Shown here piece after piece: positions 41,208-48,570 of a stretch of 64,000 bases of DNA. Under the pieces are notes generated by a model that made no database searches, was not told where the DNA came from, and was given only the letters and a program-made list of their open reading frames with translations. This DNA is from Dyadobacter sp. Leaf189 (GTDB lineage Bacteria; Bacteroidota; Bacteroidia; Cytophagales; Spirosomataceae). A program made the position numbers and the translations under genes. How positions within the stretch are numbered: the first letter of the stretch is position 1; each line of letters begins with the position of its first letter. The DNA lies in contig NZ_LMPS01000001.1 of NCBI RefSeq assembly GCF_001424405.1, positions 679,999 to 743,998 of the forward strand. The letters run 5' to 3'.

Positions 41208-42407
41208 CTACTCAGTCGACTCACTAACCTTCTGATAAATCATCACCTGGTTCGAGGCTACTTTCGAGAAGCCGCGTACATCGTCGCCGGTCCATGCATT
41301 GTTCATTTCACCATAGCTGCCGAATTTCGATGACATTAAGTCGAATGGAGATTCAATACCTTCCACATGGAAGCGGTAAGGTGCCAGGTAAACGTGCACT
41401 TTGCCGGTTACGTGCGATTGTGTATCTGTCAGGAAAGTCTCGATATTCCGCATTACCGGCTCTACGAATTGTCCTTTATGTAGCAAGCTTCCGTACCAGT
41501 TAGATAACTGCTCTTTCCAGTATAGCTGCTGCTCGCTCAGCACGTGTTTTTCCAAAGTATGGTGCGCTTTGATAATAATCAATGGTGCGGCAGCTTCAAA
41601 GCCAACACGACCTTTGATACCAATAATCGTGTCACCCACGTGAATATCACGACCAATGCCAAAAGGCTGCGCAATTGCTGCAAGCTTCTGAATGGCCTCC
41701 ACCGGATTTTCAAAACTTTCGCCGGCGACCCCCTTTAATTCTCCCTTTACAAATTCAAGCGTAATGCTCTCAGGTTCTGTTTTTGAAATTTGGGTTGGCC
41801 AGGCGGACTCCGGAAGGTATTTTTCGGAAGTAAGCGTTTCTTTTCCGCCTACCGAAGTTCCCCAAAGTCCTTTATTAATACTATAAGCAGCTTTTGCCCA
41901 CTCGCGGCCCACTCCTTTATTAGTCAGATATTCAATTTCAGCTTCACGCGAAAGTTTCAGATCGCGGATCGGCGTGATGATTTCTGCGTCAGGAATAATA
42001 ATCCTGAAAGCCATATCGAAACGAACCTGATCATTTCCTGCGCCTGTACTTCCGTGTGCAATCGCATTGGCACCGATTTCCTTGGCATATTCCGCTACTG
42101 CTACCGCCTGAAATACACGCTCTGCACTTACAGAAAGCGGATAGGTATTGTTTTTCAGAACGTTACCGTAAATGAGGTACTTAATGCAATCATTATAATA
42201 CTCACTGGTTTTCGAAATGGTCGCGTGCTTTTTCACACCCAGGGAATAGGCATTTGCCTCAATGGTTTTGAGTTCTTCGTCCGAAAAACCACCGGTATCC
42301 ACCAATACTGAATGGACCTCGTAGCCTTTGTCTTCGGCTAAATACTTTACACAAAAAGAGGTATCTAATCCTCCGCTGAATGCTAATACTACTTTCGGTT
42401 GTGACAT
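41208..42407 (-). CDS. argG: Argininosuccinate synthase
   Basis: ATP-dependent joining of citrulline and aspartate to argininosuccinate. The N-terminal ATP-binding loop VVLAFSGGLDTSFCVKYL (SGGLDTS, residues 10-16), GSTGAGNDQVRFD, and IHVGDTIIGIKGRVGFEAAAPLIIIKAHHTLEKHVLSEQQ are family signatures. The 399-residue length fits. The stop codon lies 8 bp after the octamer repeat that flanks the four-helix-bundle gene. An intrinsic terminator between the GNAT gene and argG shows that at least part of argG transcription is separate or attenuated. Confidence 0.95.
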   Translation of the reverse strand: MSQPKVVLAFSGGLDTSFCVKYLAEDKGYEVHSVLVDTGGFSDEELKTIEANAYSLGVKKHATISKTSEYYNDCIKYLIYGNVLKNNTYPLSVSAERVFQAVAVAEYAKEIGANAIAHGSTGAGNDQVRFDMAFRIIIPDAEIITPIRDLKLSREAEIEYLTNKGVGREWAKAAYSINKGLWGTSVGGKETLTSEKYLPESAWPTQISKTEPESITLEFVKGELKGVAGESFENPVEAIQKLAAIAQPFGIGRDIHVGDTIIGIKGRVGFEAAAPLIIIKAHHTLEKHVLSEQQLYWKEQLSNWYGSLLHKGQFVEPVMRNIETFLTDTQSHVTGKVHVYLAPYRFHVEGIESPFDLMSSKFGSYGEMNNAWTGDDVRGFSKVASNQVMIYQKVSESTE

Positions 42408-42454
42408 TATATTGAACTTAATCTGACTGGATTCTTGAATAGAGGTACAAAGTA

Positions 42455-42506
42455 AACAAAAAAATACCTCGCATCGGGCTTGTTAAGGCTGCCGGGCGAG
42501 GTATTT
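42455..42506 (-). terminator. Intrinsic terminator (or attenuator) between GNAT and argG
   Basis: On the minus strand AAATACCTCGC pairs with GCGAGGTATTT over a 23-nt loop, followed by a T-run (ATTTTTTTG). It sits after the GNAT gene and 48 bp before argG. Confidence 0.8.
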
Positions 42507-42542
42507 AAAAGATATATAAAATCTGTAAATGAATGTGCTACT

Positions 42543-43271
42543 CTAATGTACGAGCACAGCCCCGGCGTTTTTCTTTTTAGCACGTTCTTCCCTTCGCAGC
42601 AAAATGCGCTGCTTAATGCGCATCCAGCGCTCGTAGAGACTCGACTCTTTCAGAAAATCCCAGGAATGCTTTTCTTCAACCACTACACCGTTGTTCACGG
42701 GAGCAGCAGGCTCTTTTTCAACCGGATCGTACATCATTCCGGTGCAGAGGCAGTGTTTTCTGCCGGTACGCGTAAGTACATCGTAGTTCACGCAGCTCGC
42801 ACATCCTTTCCAGAATGCATCATCGGCAGGCAGCTCGCTGAATGTAACCGGTTCGTAACCCAGGTCCGAGTTGATTTTCATTACAGGCAAACTGGTCGTT
42901 ATACCAATAATTTTCGCGTCGGGATACTTCTTACGGGACAGCTCGAAAGCTTTCATCTTGATCGCTTTTGCCATACCGCTGTTGCGGAAATCAGGGTGGA
43001 CGATCAATCCCGAGTTAGCTACAAACTTTCCGTGCTCCCAGGTTTCTATATAACAAAATCCAACCCATTCGCCCGTATCAGTAGTAGCGATAATCGCTTT
43101 ACCTTCCACCATCTTTTCCATGATGTACACCGGAGAACGTTTGGCTATACCGGTACCACGCTTTTTAGCGCTTTCCTCCATTTCAGCACAAATTACTTCG
43201 GCGAAACTGAGGTGATTTTCATTGGCAGTCTGAACGATGAACTTACTGCCCACTACTTCGGTATTTTTCAT
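42543..43271 (-). CDS. GNAT-family N-acyltransferase, probable acylglutamate synthase
   Basis: 242-residue protein with a GNAT acyltransferase domain (about 10-150) and an added C-terminal tail. It has the acyl-CoA-binding region VHPDFRNSGMAKAIKMKAFELSRKKYPDAKIIGITT and a four-Cys-rich stretch (FWKGCASCVNYDVLTRTGRKHCLCTGMMY) that may bind zinc. It opens the arginine cluster, as GNAT genes do in Bacteroides, so N-acetyl- or N-succinyl-glutamate synthesis is the best guess. That is inference. The C-terminal third (190-242) is basic and helical. The ATG at 43271 replaces a TTG at 43289. Confidence 0.8.
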   Translation of the reverse strand: MKNTEVVGSKFIVQTANENHLSFAEVICAEMEESAKKRGTGIAKRSPVYIMEKMVEGKAIIATTDTGEWVGFCYIETWEHGKFVANSGLIVHPDFRNSGMAKAIKMKAFELSRKKYPDAKIIGITTSLPVMKINSDLGYEPVTFSELPADDAFWKGCASCVNYDVLTRTGRKHCLCTGMMYDPVEKEPAAPVNNGVVVEEKHSWDFLKESSLYERWMRIKQRILLRREERAKKKNAGAVLVH

Positions 43272-43595
43272 TGATGGCGATTCTGACAAAAATTCGAAAA
43301 CAATAATTACTACACCCAGATTAAAACGATGGGACGTTTAGAACTTGTAAGAAAAATGGGGGTAAAAGATTTTACCACGTAGGTAAAAGATAATTATGCG
43401 GTCCGCGGGGACCTGAATCGGAAAGGCGTAGTATGAAGGACAGTATATGTGCCGTTGTTATTCATTGACTTTCAAGCGAGTCTAAGAAGGTGCAAATTTT
43501 GAAAAAAAAATTATCACACCAAAGAAACAGAAGATATATTTTTATGGTTCGGTTTCAATGAAAGTTTTCAATTACAGTAGCCCAAGTACCTCTTC
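43272..43595. other. Divergent intergenic region between arginine and aat/proBA genes
   Basis: 324 bp without a gene. It holds the palindrome at 43361-43376 and an extra half-site at 43382. The rest is A/T-rich, and no clean TAnnTTTG box is seen for either side. Confidence 0.6.
43361..43391. promoter_or_regulatory. Palindromic operator candidate with a third half-site
   Basis: GGTAAAAGATTTTACC (43361-43376) is a perfect inverted repeat of 7-bp arms. GGTAAAAGAT recurs at 43382, 21 bp after the first half, i.e. two helical turns. It lies between the arginine cluster and aat/proBA. Confidence 0.6.
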
Positions 43596-44216
43596 ATGTC
43601 AGCTCTAAACCCGGACGATATTCTAAACGGTTACATCAACGGAATATTTCCAATGGCCGAAGCTGATGGGACAATTTATTGGTATTCGCCCAACCCCAGG
43701 GCCATTATCCCGATCGACACCTACAAACCTTCCCGGTCTCTCCGACCTGTATTGAACAGGAATTATTTTGAGATCAGGGTAAATACAGACTTCGAAGGAG
43801 TAATGCGGGGATGCTCTGCACCCAGGGTAAAGGAACCGGGTACCTGGATCTCAGAGGATATCATCGCCAGCTATACCGAACTGCACCGTTTCGGCTACGC
43901 GCATAGTGTGGAAGCTTATCGTGAAAACAGGCTTGTAGGGGGACTTTATGGCGTCTCGATCAATGGTGTATTTTTCGGAGAATCGATGTTTACGGTAGAG
44001 AGCAATGCATCCAAAGTGGCATTTCACTACCTGATCCAGATTTTGAAACACAACAAATTCGTGTTGCTTGACACGCAGTTCATCAACGATAATGTGCTTC
44101 GTTACGGGGCGATTGAGATCCCGCGAGAGGAATACCTCGATCTGCTGCATAAAGCGTTGAAAGTGAAAGTCCGGTTCAATGGTGTCCCGTTCACGCCGGG
44201 AGTGCAGCTAAACTAA
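43596..44216 (+). CDS. aat: Leucyl/phenylalanyl-tRNA-protein transferase
   Basis: Adds Leu or Phe from aminoacyl-tRNA to proteins with N-terminal Arg or Lys, marking them for ClpAP (N-end rule). The 206-residue protein opens with the family motif LNGYINGIFPMAEADGTIYWYSPNPRAIIPI, followed by VNTDFEGVMRGCS and the hydrophobic pocket segment GVSINGVFFGESMFTVESNASKVAFHYLI, including the GESMF signature. The Bacteroidota form is shorter than E. coli Aat (234). It leads a plus-strand group with proB, proA and an argE-like gene, though 93 bp separate it from proB, and the functional link is unclear. Confidence 0.93.
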   Translation: MSALNPDDILNGYINGIFPMAEADGTIYWYSPNPRAIIPIDTYKPSRSLRPVLNRNYFEIRVNTDFEGVMRGCSAPRVKEPGTWISEDIIASYTELHRFGYAHSVEAYRENRLVGGLYGVSINGVFFGESMFTVESNASKVAFHYLIQILKHNKFVLLDTQFINDNVLRYGAIEIPREEYLDLLHKALKVKVRFNGVPFTPGVQLN

Positions 44217-44241
44217 ATGCGCCATTTCCTCAGAAATAATT

Positions 44242-44249
44242 TAATTTTG
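44242..44249 (+). promoter_or_regulatory. Candidate -7 element of proB
   Basis: TAATTTTG, 60 bp before the proB start. No matched -33 box is evident. Confidence 0.3.
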
Positions 44250-44309
44250 GTCAAAATCCTTTACCTGGCATCACTCACATTGGATTGATGCTGTTTTTTG
44301 AATCCAGAA

Positions 44310-45341
44310 GTGTCGAAACCAATACTTGTTATCAAATTTGGAACCGCGTCGATCACGCTTGCGTCAGGAGAGCCGGATACAGGCAAAATTTCTGAAATAG
44401 CACGGCAGGTTTCCGAGATCCATTCAGCGTACCGCATTATCATTGTTTCTTCGGGAGCAGTAGGAGCGGGGAAAGCCTATATTCAGAACTACAAAGGCAC
44501 GATGACGCAGCGCAAAGCGGCCGCCTCTGTCGGTAATCCTCTGCTTGTCGGTTTGTATGCAAGCTATTTCGCCCCTAATCAGATATTTATAGCCCAAAGC
44601 CTGTGTGAGCGTCAGCATTTTGCAAACCGCGACAAGTTTTTGCAGCTGAAAGAAACGTTTGAGGAGCTCTGGGAAAACAATATCATCCCCATTGTTAATG
44701 AAAATGACGTGGTAAGTGACCGCGAACTCAAATTTTCTGACAATGACGAGCTGGCCACTTTGCTGGCAGTCGGTTTCGGAGCTCAGTCACTCATGTTTTG
44801 TACGTCTGTTGGCGGTTTGCTCGATGAGGAGGGGAAGATTATTCGTGATGTAGCCAATGTAAATGAGGTTTTCAAGTTTGTAAAAACAGATAAATCATTC
44901 CTTGGTCTGGGCGGAATGGCCTCCAAGCTGACCTTTGCCAAACTCGCTGCCCGCATGGCGATCACGGTAGTTATATTTGGAATGAACAAAAAAGACGAGT
45001 TGCTGGAAGCATTAAAGGGAATGGCAGGTACCCTGATCACGCCGGGCAAAAGTACCCTTTCGGCCAGAAACCGCTGGCTAGGCAGCGGCGGGCTTGTTTC
45101 GGGCAGGTTGCAGATCGATGAAGGAGCTTCAAAAGCACTATTAAAAAGAAAAAGTCTGCTTGTGGTGGGCGTAGTGGAGGTTAGTGGAGATTTTGAATCC
45201 GGCGAGATCATTGAGATTTACTCACCTTCGGGAGAAATGATCGCGGTGGCACGTGCGAGAGAAACATCCGCCGCCATCAGGGATAATTTAAAAACAATGA
45301 ATTTTGAAGTGGCTCACGCCAATGATATCGTACTGCTTTAA
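44310..45341 (+). CDS. proB: Glutamate 5-kinase
   Basis: Phosphorylates glutamate to glutamyl-5-phosphate, first step of proline synthesis. The amino-acid-kinase domain (about 1-255) begins SKPILVIKFGTASITLASGE and includes VSSGAVGAGK, IPIVNENDVVS and GGMASKLTFAKLA. The C-terminal ~75 residues are the PUA domain (SLLVVGVVEVSGDFESGEIIEIYSPSGEMIAVA). Two starts are possible, TTG at 44298 and GTG at 44310; the GTG is chosen because the product then begins with the conserved SKPILVIKFG. It is linked to proA by TAATG, the stop and start sharing one base. Confidence 0.9.
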   Translation: MSKPILVIKFGTASITLASGEPDTGKISEIARQVSEIHSAYRIIIVSSGAVGAGKAYIQNYKGTMTQRKAAASVGNPLLVGLYASYFAPNQIFIAQSLCERQHFANRDKFLQLKETFEELWENNIIPIVNENDVVSDRELKFSDNDELATLLAVGFGAQSLMFCTSVGGLLDEEGKIIRDVANVNEVFKFVKTDKSFLGLGGMASKLTFAKLAARMAITVVIFGMNKKDELLEALKGMAGTLITPGKSTLSARNRWLGSGGLVSGRLQIDEGASKALLKRKSLLVVGVVEVSGDFESGEIIEIYSPSGEMIAVARARETSAAIRDNLKTMNFEVAHANDIVLL

Positions 45342-46591
45342 TGGAATCGATTTTACCCCTATTACAGGAAACACAAAAAGCATCAGCGCAGGTGCGTAAC
45401 CTGGATGCAGCGCGCAAGTCAGAAATGCTGCTTGATCTTGCAGCAAGAGTTGTTGAAAATGCGCCGCAGATTATTGCTGAAAACCAGAAGGATCTTGCAG
45501 TTATGGACGATGCTGACCCGAAAAAGGACAGATTGCTCCTGACCGAAAAGCGCATTCAGGATCTGGCACAAAGTATGCGTGATGTAGCAGTGTTGCCTGA
45601 TCCGGCCGGAGCTGTTTTGCTGGAACGTACCATTGAGCAGGGGTTATTATTACAGAAAATTGCAGTTCCGCTGGGTGTGGTCGGGGTAATTTACGAGTCA
45701 CGCCCCAATGTTACGCTGGATGTAGCGGCGCTTTGTCTGCGTTCCGGAAATGCCTGTGTTTTAAAAGGTGGTAAAGAGGCGCATTATTCGAATTTGTTCC
45801 TGGTAGGATTGATCCACGAAAGCTTGGCTGAATTCGGCATTGATCCTGCGGCTGTATTGTTGCTGCCGACTGACCGGAAGTTTGTCAGCGAGCTGCTTAC
45901 TGCAACACGTTTTGTAGATATCATTATCCCGCGCGGCTCAGAAAGCCTGATCAAGTTTGTGAGAGAAAATTCTTTGGTACCTACGATTGAGACTGGTGCC
46001 GGAGTTTGTCATACTTATGTTGAAAAAACAGGTGATCTGGATAAAGCTGCCAGCATTGTAGTCAATGCGAAGGTTTCACGCCCATCGGTTTGCAACTCGC
46101 TGGATACTATTCTGGTAGATCAGGAAGTAGCTCAGGCCTTCCTGCCGAAACTCAGGGAAGAGTTTATCAAATGGAATGTAGAGGTATTTGCAGACGAAAC
46201 TTCGTTTTCAATTTTTGATGAAATCAATTATCCTTATTTGCAAAAGGCGAAAGAAGATGATTTTGGACGCGAGTTTCTGGATTATAAATGTTCTGTAAAG
46301 GTGGTAAATGGACTGGATGCCGCATTGGATCATATTCGTGCACATTCGTCGCGCCACTCAGAAGCGATCATCTCGAAAGATGAAAACGCTATAAACAGGT
46401 TTTTAAGAGAAGTAGACGCAGCGGCTGTATATGCGAATGCGTCCACGCGTTTCACTGATGGGGGCGTGTTTGCGCTAGGCGCGGAGATTGGTATATCCAC
46501 TCAGAAGTTGCACGCGCGGGGGCCCTTTGCATTGGAGAAGCTGGTAACAGAAAAATGGATTGTTAAAGGGGATGGACAGGTAAGATGGTAA
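45341..46591 (+). CDS. proA: Glutamate-5-semialdehyde dehydrogenase
   Basis: Reduces glutamyl-5-phosphate to the semialdehyde, using NADPH. Of 416 residues; marks are PLGVVGVIYESRPNVTLDVAALCLRSGNACVLKGG, IIPRGSESLIKFVREN, VPTIETGAGVCHTYVEK (active-site Cys in the CHTY motif) and NASTRFTDGGVFALGAEIGISTQKLHARGP. It overlaps proB by 1 bp and the following ArgE-like gene by 7 bp, so all three are probably translated from one message. Confidence 0.95.
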   Translation: MESILPLLQETQKASAQVRNLDAARKSEMLLDLAARVVENAPQIIAENQKDLAVMDDADPKKDRLLLTEKRIQDLAQSMRDVAVLPDPAGAVLLERTIEQGLLLQKIAVPLGVVGVIYESRPNVTLDVAALCLRSGNACVLKGGKEAHYSNLFLVGLIHESLAEFGIDPAAVLLLPTDRKFVSELLTATRFVDIIIPRGSESLIKFVRENSLVPTIETGAGVCHTYVEKTGDLDKAASIVVNAKVSRPSVCNSLDTILVDQEVAQAFLPKLREEFIKWNVEVFADETSFSIFDEINYPYLQKAKEDDFGREFLDYKCSVKVVNGLDAALDHIRAHSSRHSEAIISKDENAINRFLREVDAAAVYANASTRFTDGGVFALGAEIGISTQKLHARGPFALEKLVTEKWIVKGDGQVRW

Positions 46592-47667
46592 AAACGGCGG
46601 AACGAATACAGGTATTGACCAGCGAGGCAATCGCGCTTCTGAAAAGCTTGATTGAAACACCTTCTTTCAGCAGGGAGGAAGCGGGTACCGCACTTTTGCT
46701 GGAAGAGTTTTTTCATAAAAAGGGAATTCCATTTGAAAGGCTGAAAAATAATATCTGGGCAAAAAACCTTCATTTTGACCAGAATAAACCTACTATCCTC
46801 TTAAACTCACATCACGATACAGTTAAGCCAAACAAATCGTGGACACTTGATCCTTTCCAGGCAATAGAGGAAGACGATAAGCTTTTCGGGTTGGGGAGTA
46901 ATGATGCCGGTGGTTGTCTGGTCTCCCTGATTGCGTCGTTTTGCTATTTTTATAATCGTGAGAACCTTGCTTATAACATCATAATCGCTGCTACTGCCGA
47001 GGAGGAAATTTCAGGGAAGGAAGGATTGGAGATTGTAGTGCCGCTGCTGCCGGAAATTTCGTTTGCAATTGTGGGTGAACCTACTGAAATGCATCTGGCT
47101 GTTGCAGAGAAAGGATTGCTGGTTCTCGATTGCACTGCAAAAGGTAAGTCAGGTCACGCAGCGCGGGAGGAGGGTGATAATGCGATTTATAAAGCATTGA
47201 AGGATATAGAGTGGATTACCAGATACCAATTCCCAAAGGTTTCTCCAACACTCGGTCCGATTAAAATGTCAGTGACAATTATAAATGCAGGCACGCAGCA
47301 TAATGTGGTACCTGATACCTGTGTATTTACAGTGGATGTGCGGGTAACAGATCAGTACACTTTGGAGGAAATAATTGATGAAATCCAGCAAAACATCCAG
47401 TCTGAGGTAGTGCCGCGTTCTATCCGGTTGCGTCCATCCAGTATTCCTATTGATCATCCGATTGTATTTGAAGGCTTGAAGCTAGGGCGGGAAACCTATG
47501 GTTCGCCTACTACTTCCGACCAGGCTCTGTTGGACTGTCCGTCGCTTAAAATGGGCCCCGGTCACTCTGCCAGGTCGCACAGCGCCGACGAGTTCATTTA
47601 CATTCATGAGATCGGAGAGGGTATCACGCAGTATATAAAAATGCTTGAAGGCGTTCTGATCCAATAA
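46585..47667 (+). CDS. M20-family deacylase (ArgE/DapE-like)
   Basis: Zinc amidohydrolase of the M20 peptidase family, 360 residues. The metal ligands are His and Asp in LLNSHHDTVKP, Asp in GLGSNDAGGCLVSLI, Glu pair in AATAEEEISGKEG, Glu/Asp in IVGEPTEMHLA and the C-terminal His in ARSHSADEFIYI. A dimerisation domain lies about 180-295. Given the N-acylated arginine route encoded across the way, release of ornithine or citrulline from its N-acyl form is likely (the Xanthomonas/Bacteroidota route deacylates N-acylcitrulline). A succinyl-diaminopimelate role is the alternative. It overlaps proA by 7 bp. Confidence 0.88.
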   Translation: MVKTAERIQVLTSEAIALLKSLIETPSFSREEAGTALLLEEFFHKKGIPFERLKNNIWAKNLHFDQNKPTILLNSHHDTVKPNKSWTLDPFQAIEEDDKLFGLGSNDAGGCLVSLIASFCYFYNRENLAYNIIIAATAEEEISGKEGLEIVVPLLPEISFAIVGEPTEMHLAVAEKGLLVLDCTAKGKSGHAAREEGDNAIYKALKDIEWITRYQFPKVSPTLGPIKMSVTIINAGTQHNVVPDTCVFTVDVRVTDQYTLEEIIDEIQQNIQSEVVPRSIRLRPSSIPIDHPIVFEGLKLGRETYGSPTTSDQALLDCPSLKMGPGHSARSHSADEFIYIHEIGEGITQYIKMLEGVLIQ

Positions 47668-47676
47668 ATCGCTATA

Positions 47677-47708
47677 ATTGCCGGGGTTAACCTAATACGT
47701 CCGGCAAT
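47677..47708. repeat. Inverted repeat between the deacylase and hydratase genes
   Basis: ATTGCCGG (47677-47684) and CCGGCAAT (47701-47708), 16-bp loop. Not followed by a T-run. It covers an ATG at 47707, which makes that ATG an unlikely start. Confidence 0.6.
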
Positions 47709-47757
47709 GCAATTCTACTCCGAAGAAGATACACGGTCTTTCCAGAATGTCCGGTTT

Positions 47758-48534
47758 ATGTACATCACAGCTACATTGACCGGACATATTTTTACCATTA
47801 CGCTAAACAGGCCTGAGAAGAGAAACGCTTTCACGCCGACAATGGCGGAGGAGATCATTTATGCGCTTGCTTATGCGCATTATGAGCCGGAAGTAAGATG
47901 CGTGGTTGTTCAGGCAGTAGGAAAGGTTTTTTGCGCCGGCGCAGATCTGAATGCATTTCACGACCCCTCAGCCGATCTGAAAAATGACACATTACCTAAG
48001 ATCCGCGGCGAGGCGCGCCTGGGCGATGCATTTGAAGAGCTGCTCAAACCTGCTATCGCCAAGGTAGAAGGCGCTGTGTTGGCAGGCGGGTTTCTGATTG
48101 TCTGTGGCTGTGCTTTCGTAATCAGTACGCCAAATGCAAATTTCAGTTTACCGGAAGTAAAGCGGGGCATCTGGCCCATGCAGGTTATGGCATCTTTAAC
48201 AAAGGTTATCCCGGAACGAAAAGCATTGGAACTCGCGATAACTGCCCGGAACTACACAGCAGTAGAAATGCGCGACTTTGGCTTGATAACTGACATTAAG
48301 GAAGCAACAGATATTGATTTTGCAGTGAATGCGCTGGCTGACCTGATCTCAGCGAATGCGCCACTGGCAATCAGGGCAGGAATATCAGCAGTTCAGCAGA
48401 TGAAGTATATACCCGAAAATGAACGGCATACATTCCTCAAAGCACAATTGGATATTCTGCTGCAAAGTGAAGATGCAAAAGAGGGCGTATTAGCCTTCAA
48501 AGAAAAAAGGGAACCAATTTGGAAAGGGAAATAG
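47758..48534 (+). CDS. Enoyl-CoA hydratase/isomerase family protein
   Basis: 258-residue crotonase-fold enzyme. The opening TATLTGHIFTITLNRPEKRNAFTPTMAEEI, CVVVQAVGKVFCAGADLNAFHD (oxyanion hole), and IAKVEGAVLAGGFLIVCGCAFVISTPNANFSLPEVKRGIWPMQVMASL (catalytic Glu in LPEVKRGI) are family marks. An in-frame ATG at 47707 would add 17 residues with no family likeness and lies in a hairpin, so 47758 is preferred. The exact acyl-CoA substrate is unknown. Confidence 0.88.
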   Translation: MYITATLTGHIFTITLNRPEKRNAFTPTMAEEIIYALAYAHYEPEVRCVVVQAVGKVFCAGADLNAFHDPSADLKNDTLPKIRGEARLGDAFEELLKPAIAKVEGAVLAGGFLIVCGCAFVISTPNANFSLPEVKRGIWPMQVMASLTKVIPERKALELAITARNYTAVEMRDFGLITDIKEATDIDFAVNALADLISANAPLAIRAGISAVQQMKYIPENERHTFLKAQLDILLQSEDAKEGVLAFKEKREPIWKGK

Positions 48535-48540
48535 TTGACT

Positions 48541-48568
48541 GCCGAAAGCCGAAAGCCGAAAGCCGAAA
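48541..48568. repeat. Heptamer tandem repeat (GCCGAAA) x4
   Basis: Four perfect copies of GCCGAAA, in the 36-bp gap between converging genes. It stops 2 bp before the rng stop codon. Confidence 0.95.
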
Positions 48569-48570
48569 GC

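Noticed and set aside
42480..43274. 264-codon open frame on the plus strand opposite the GNAT gene
   Set aside because: Antisense to a well-formed acyltransferase gene and contains the terminator of the opposite strand.
47707..47757. Upstream ATG for the enoyl-CoA hydratase
   Set aside because: The ATG is in the right arm of an inverted repeat and adds residues not found in the family.
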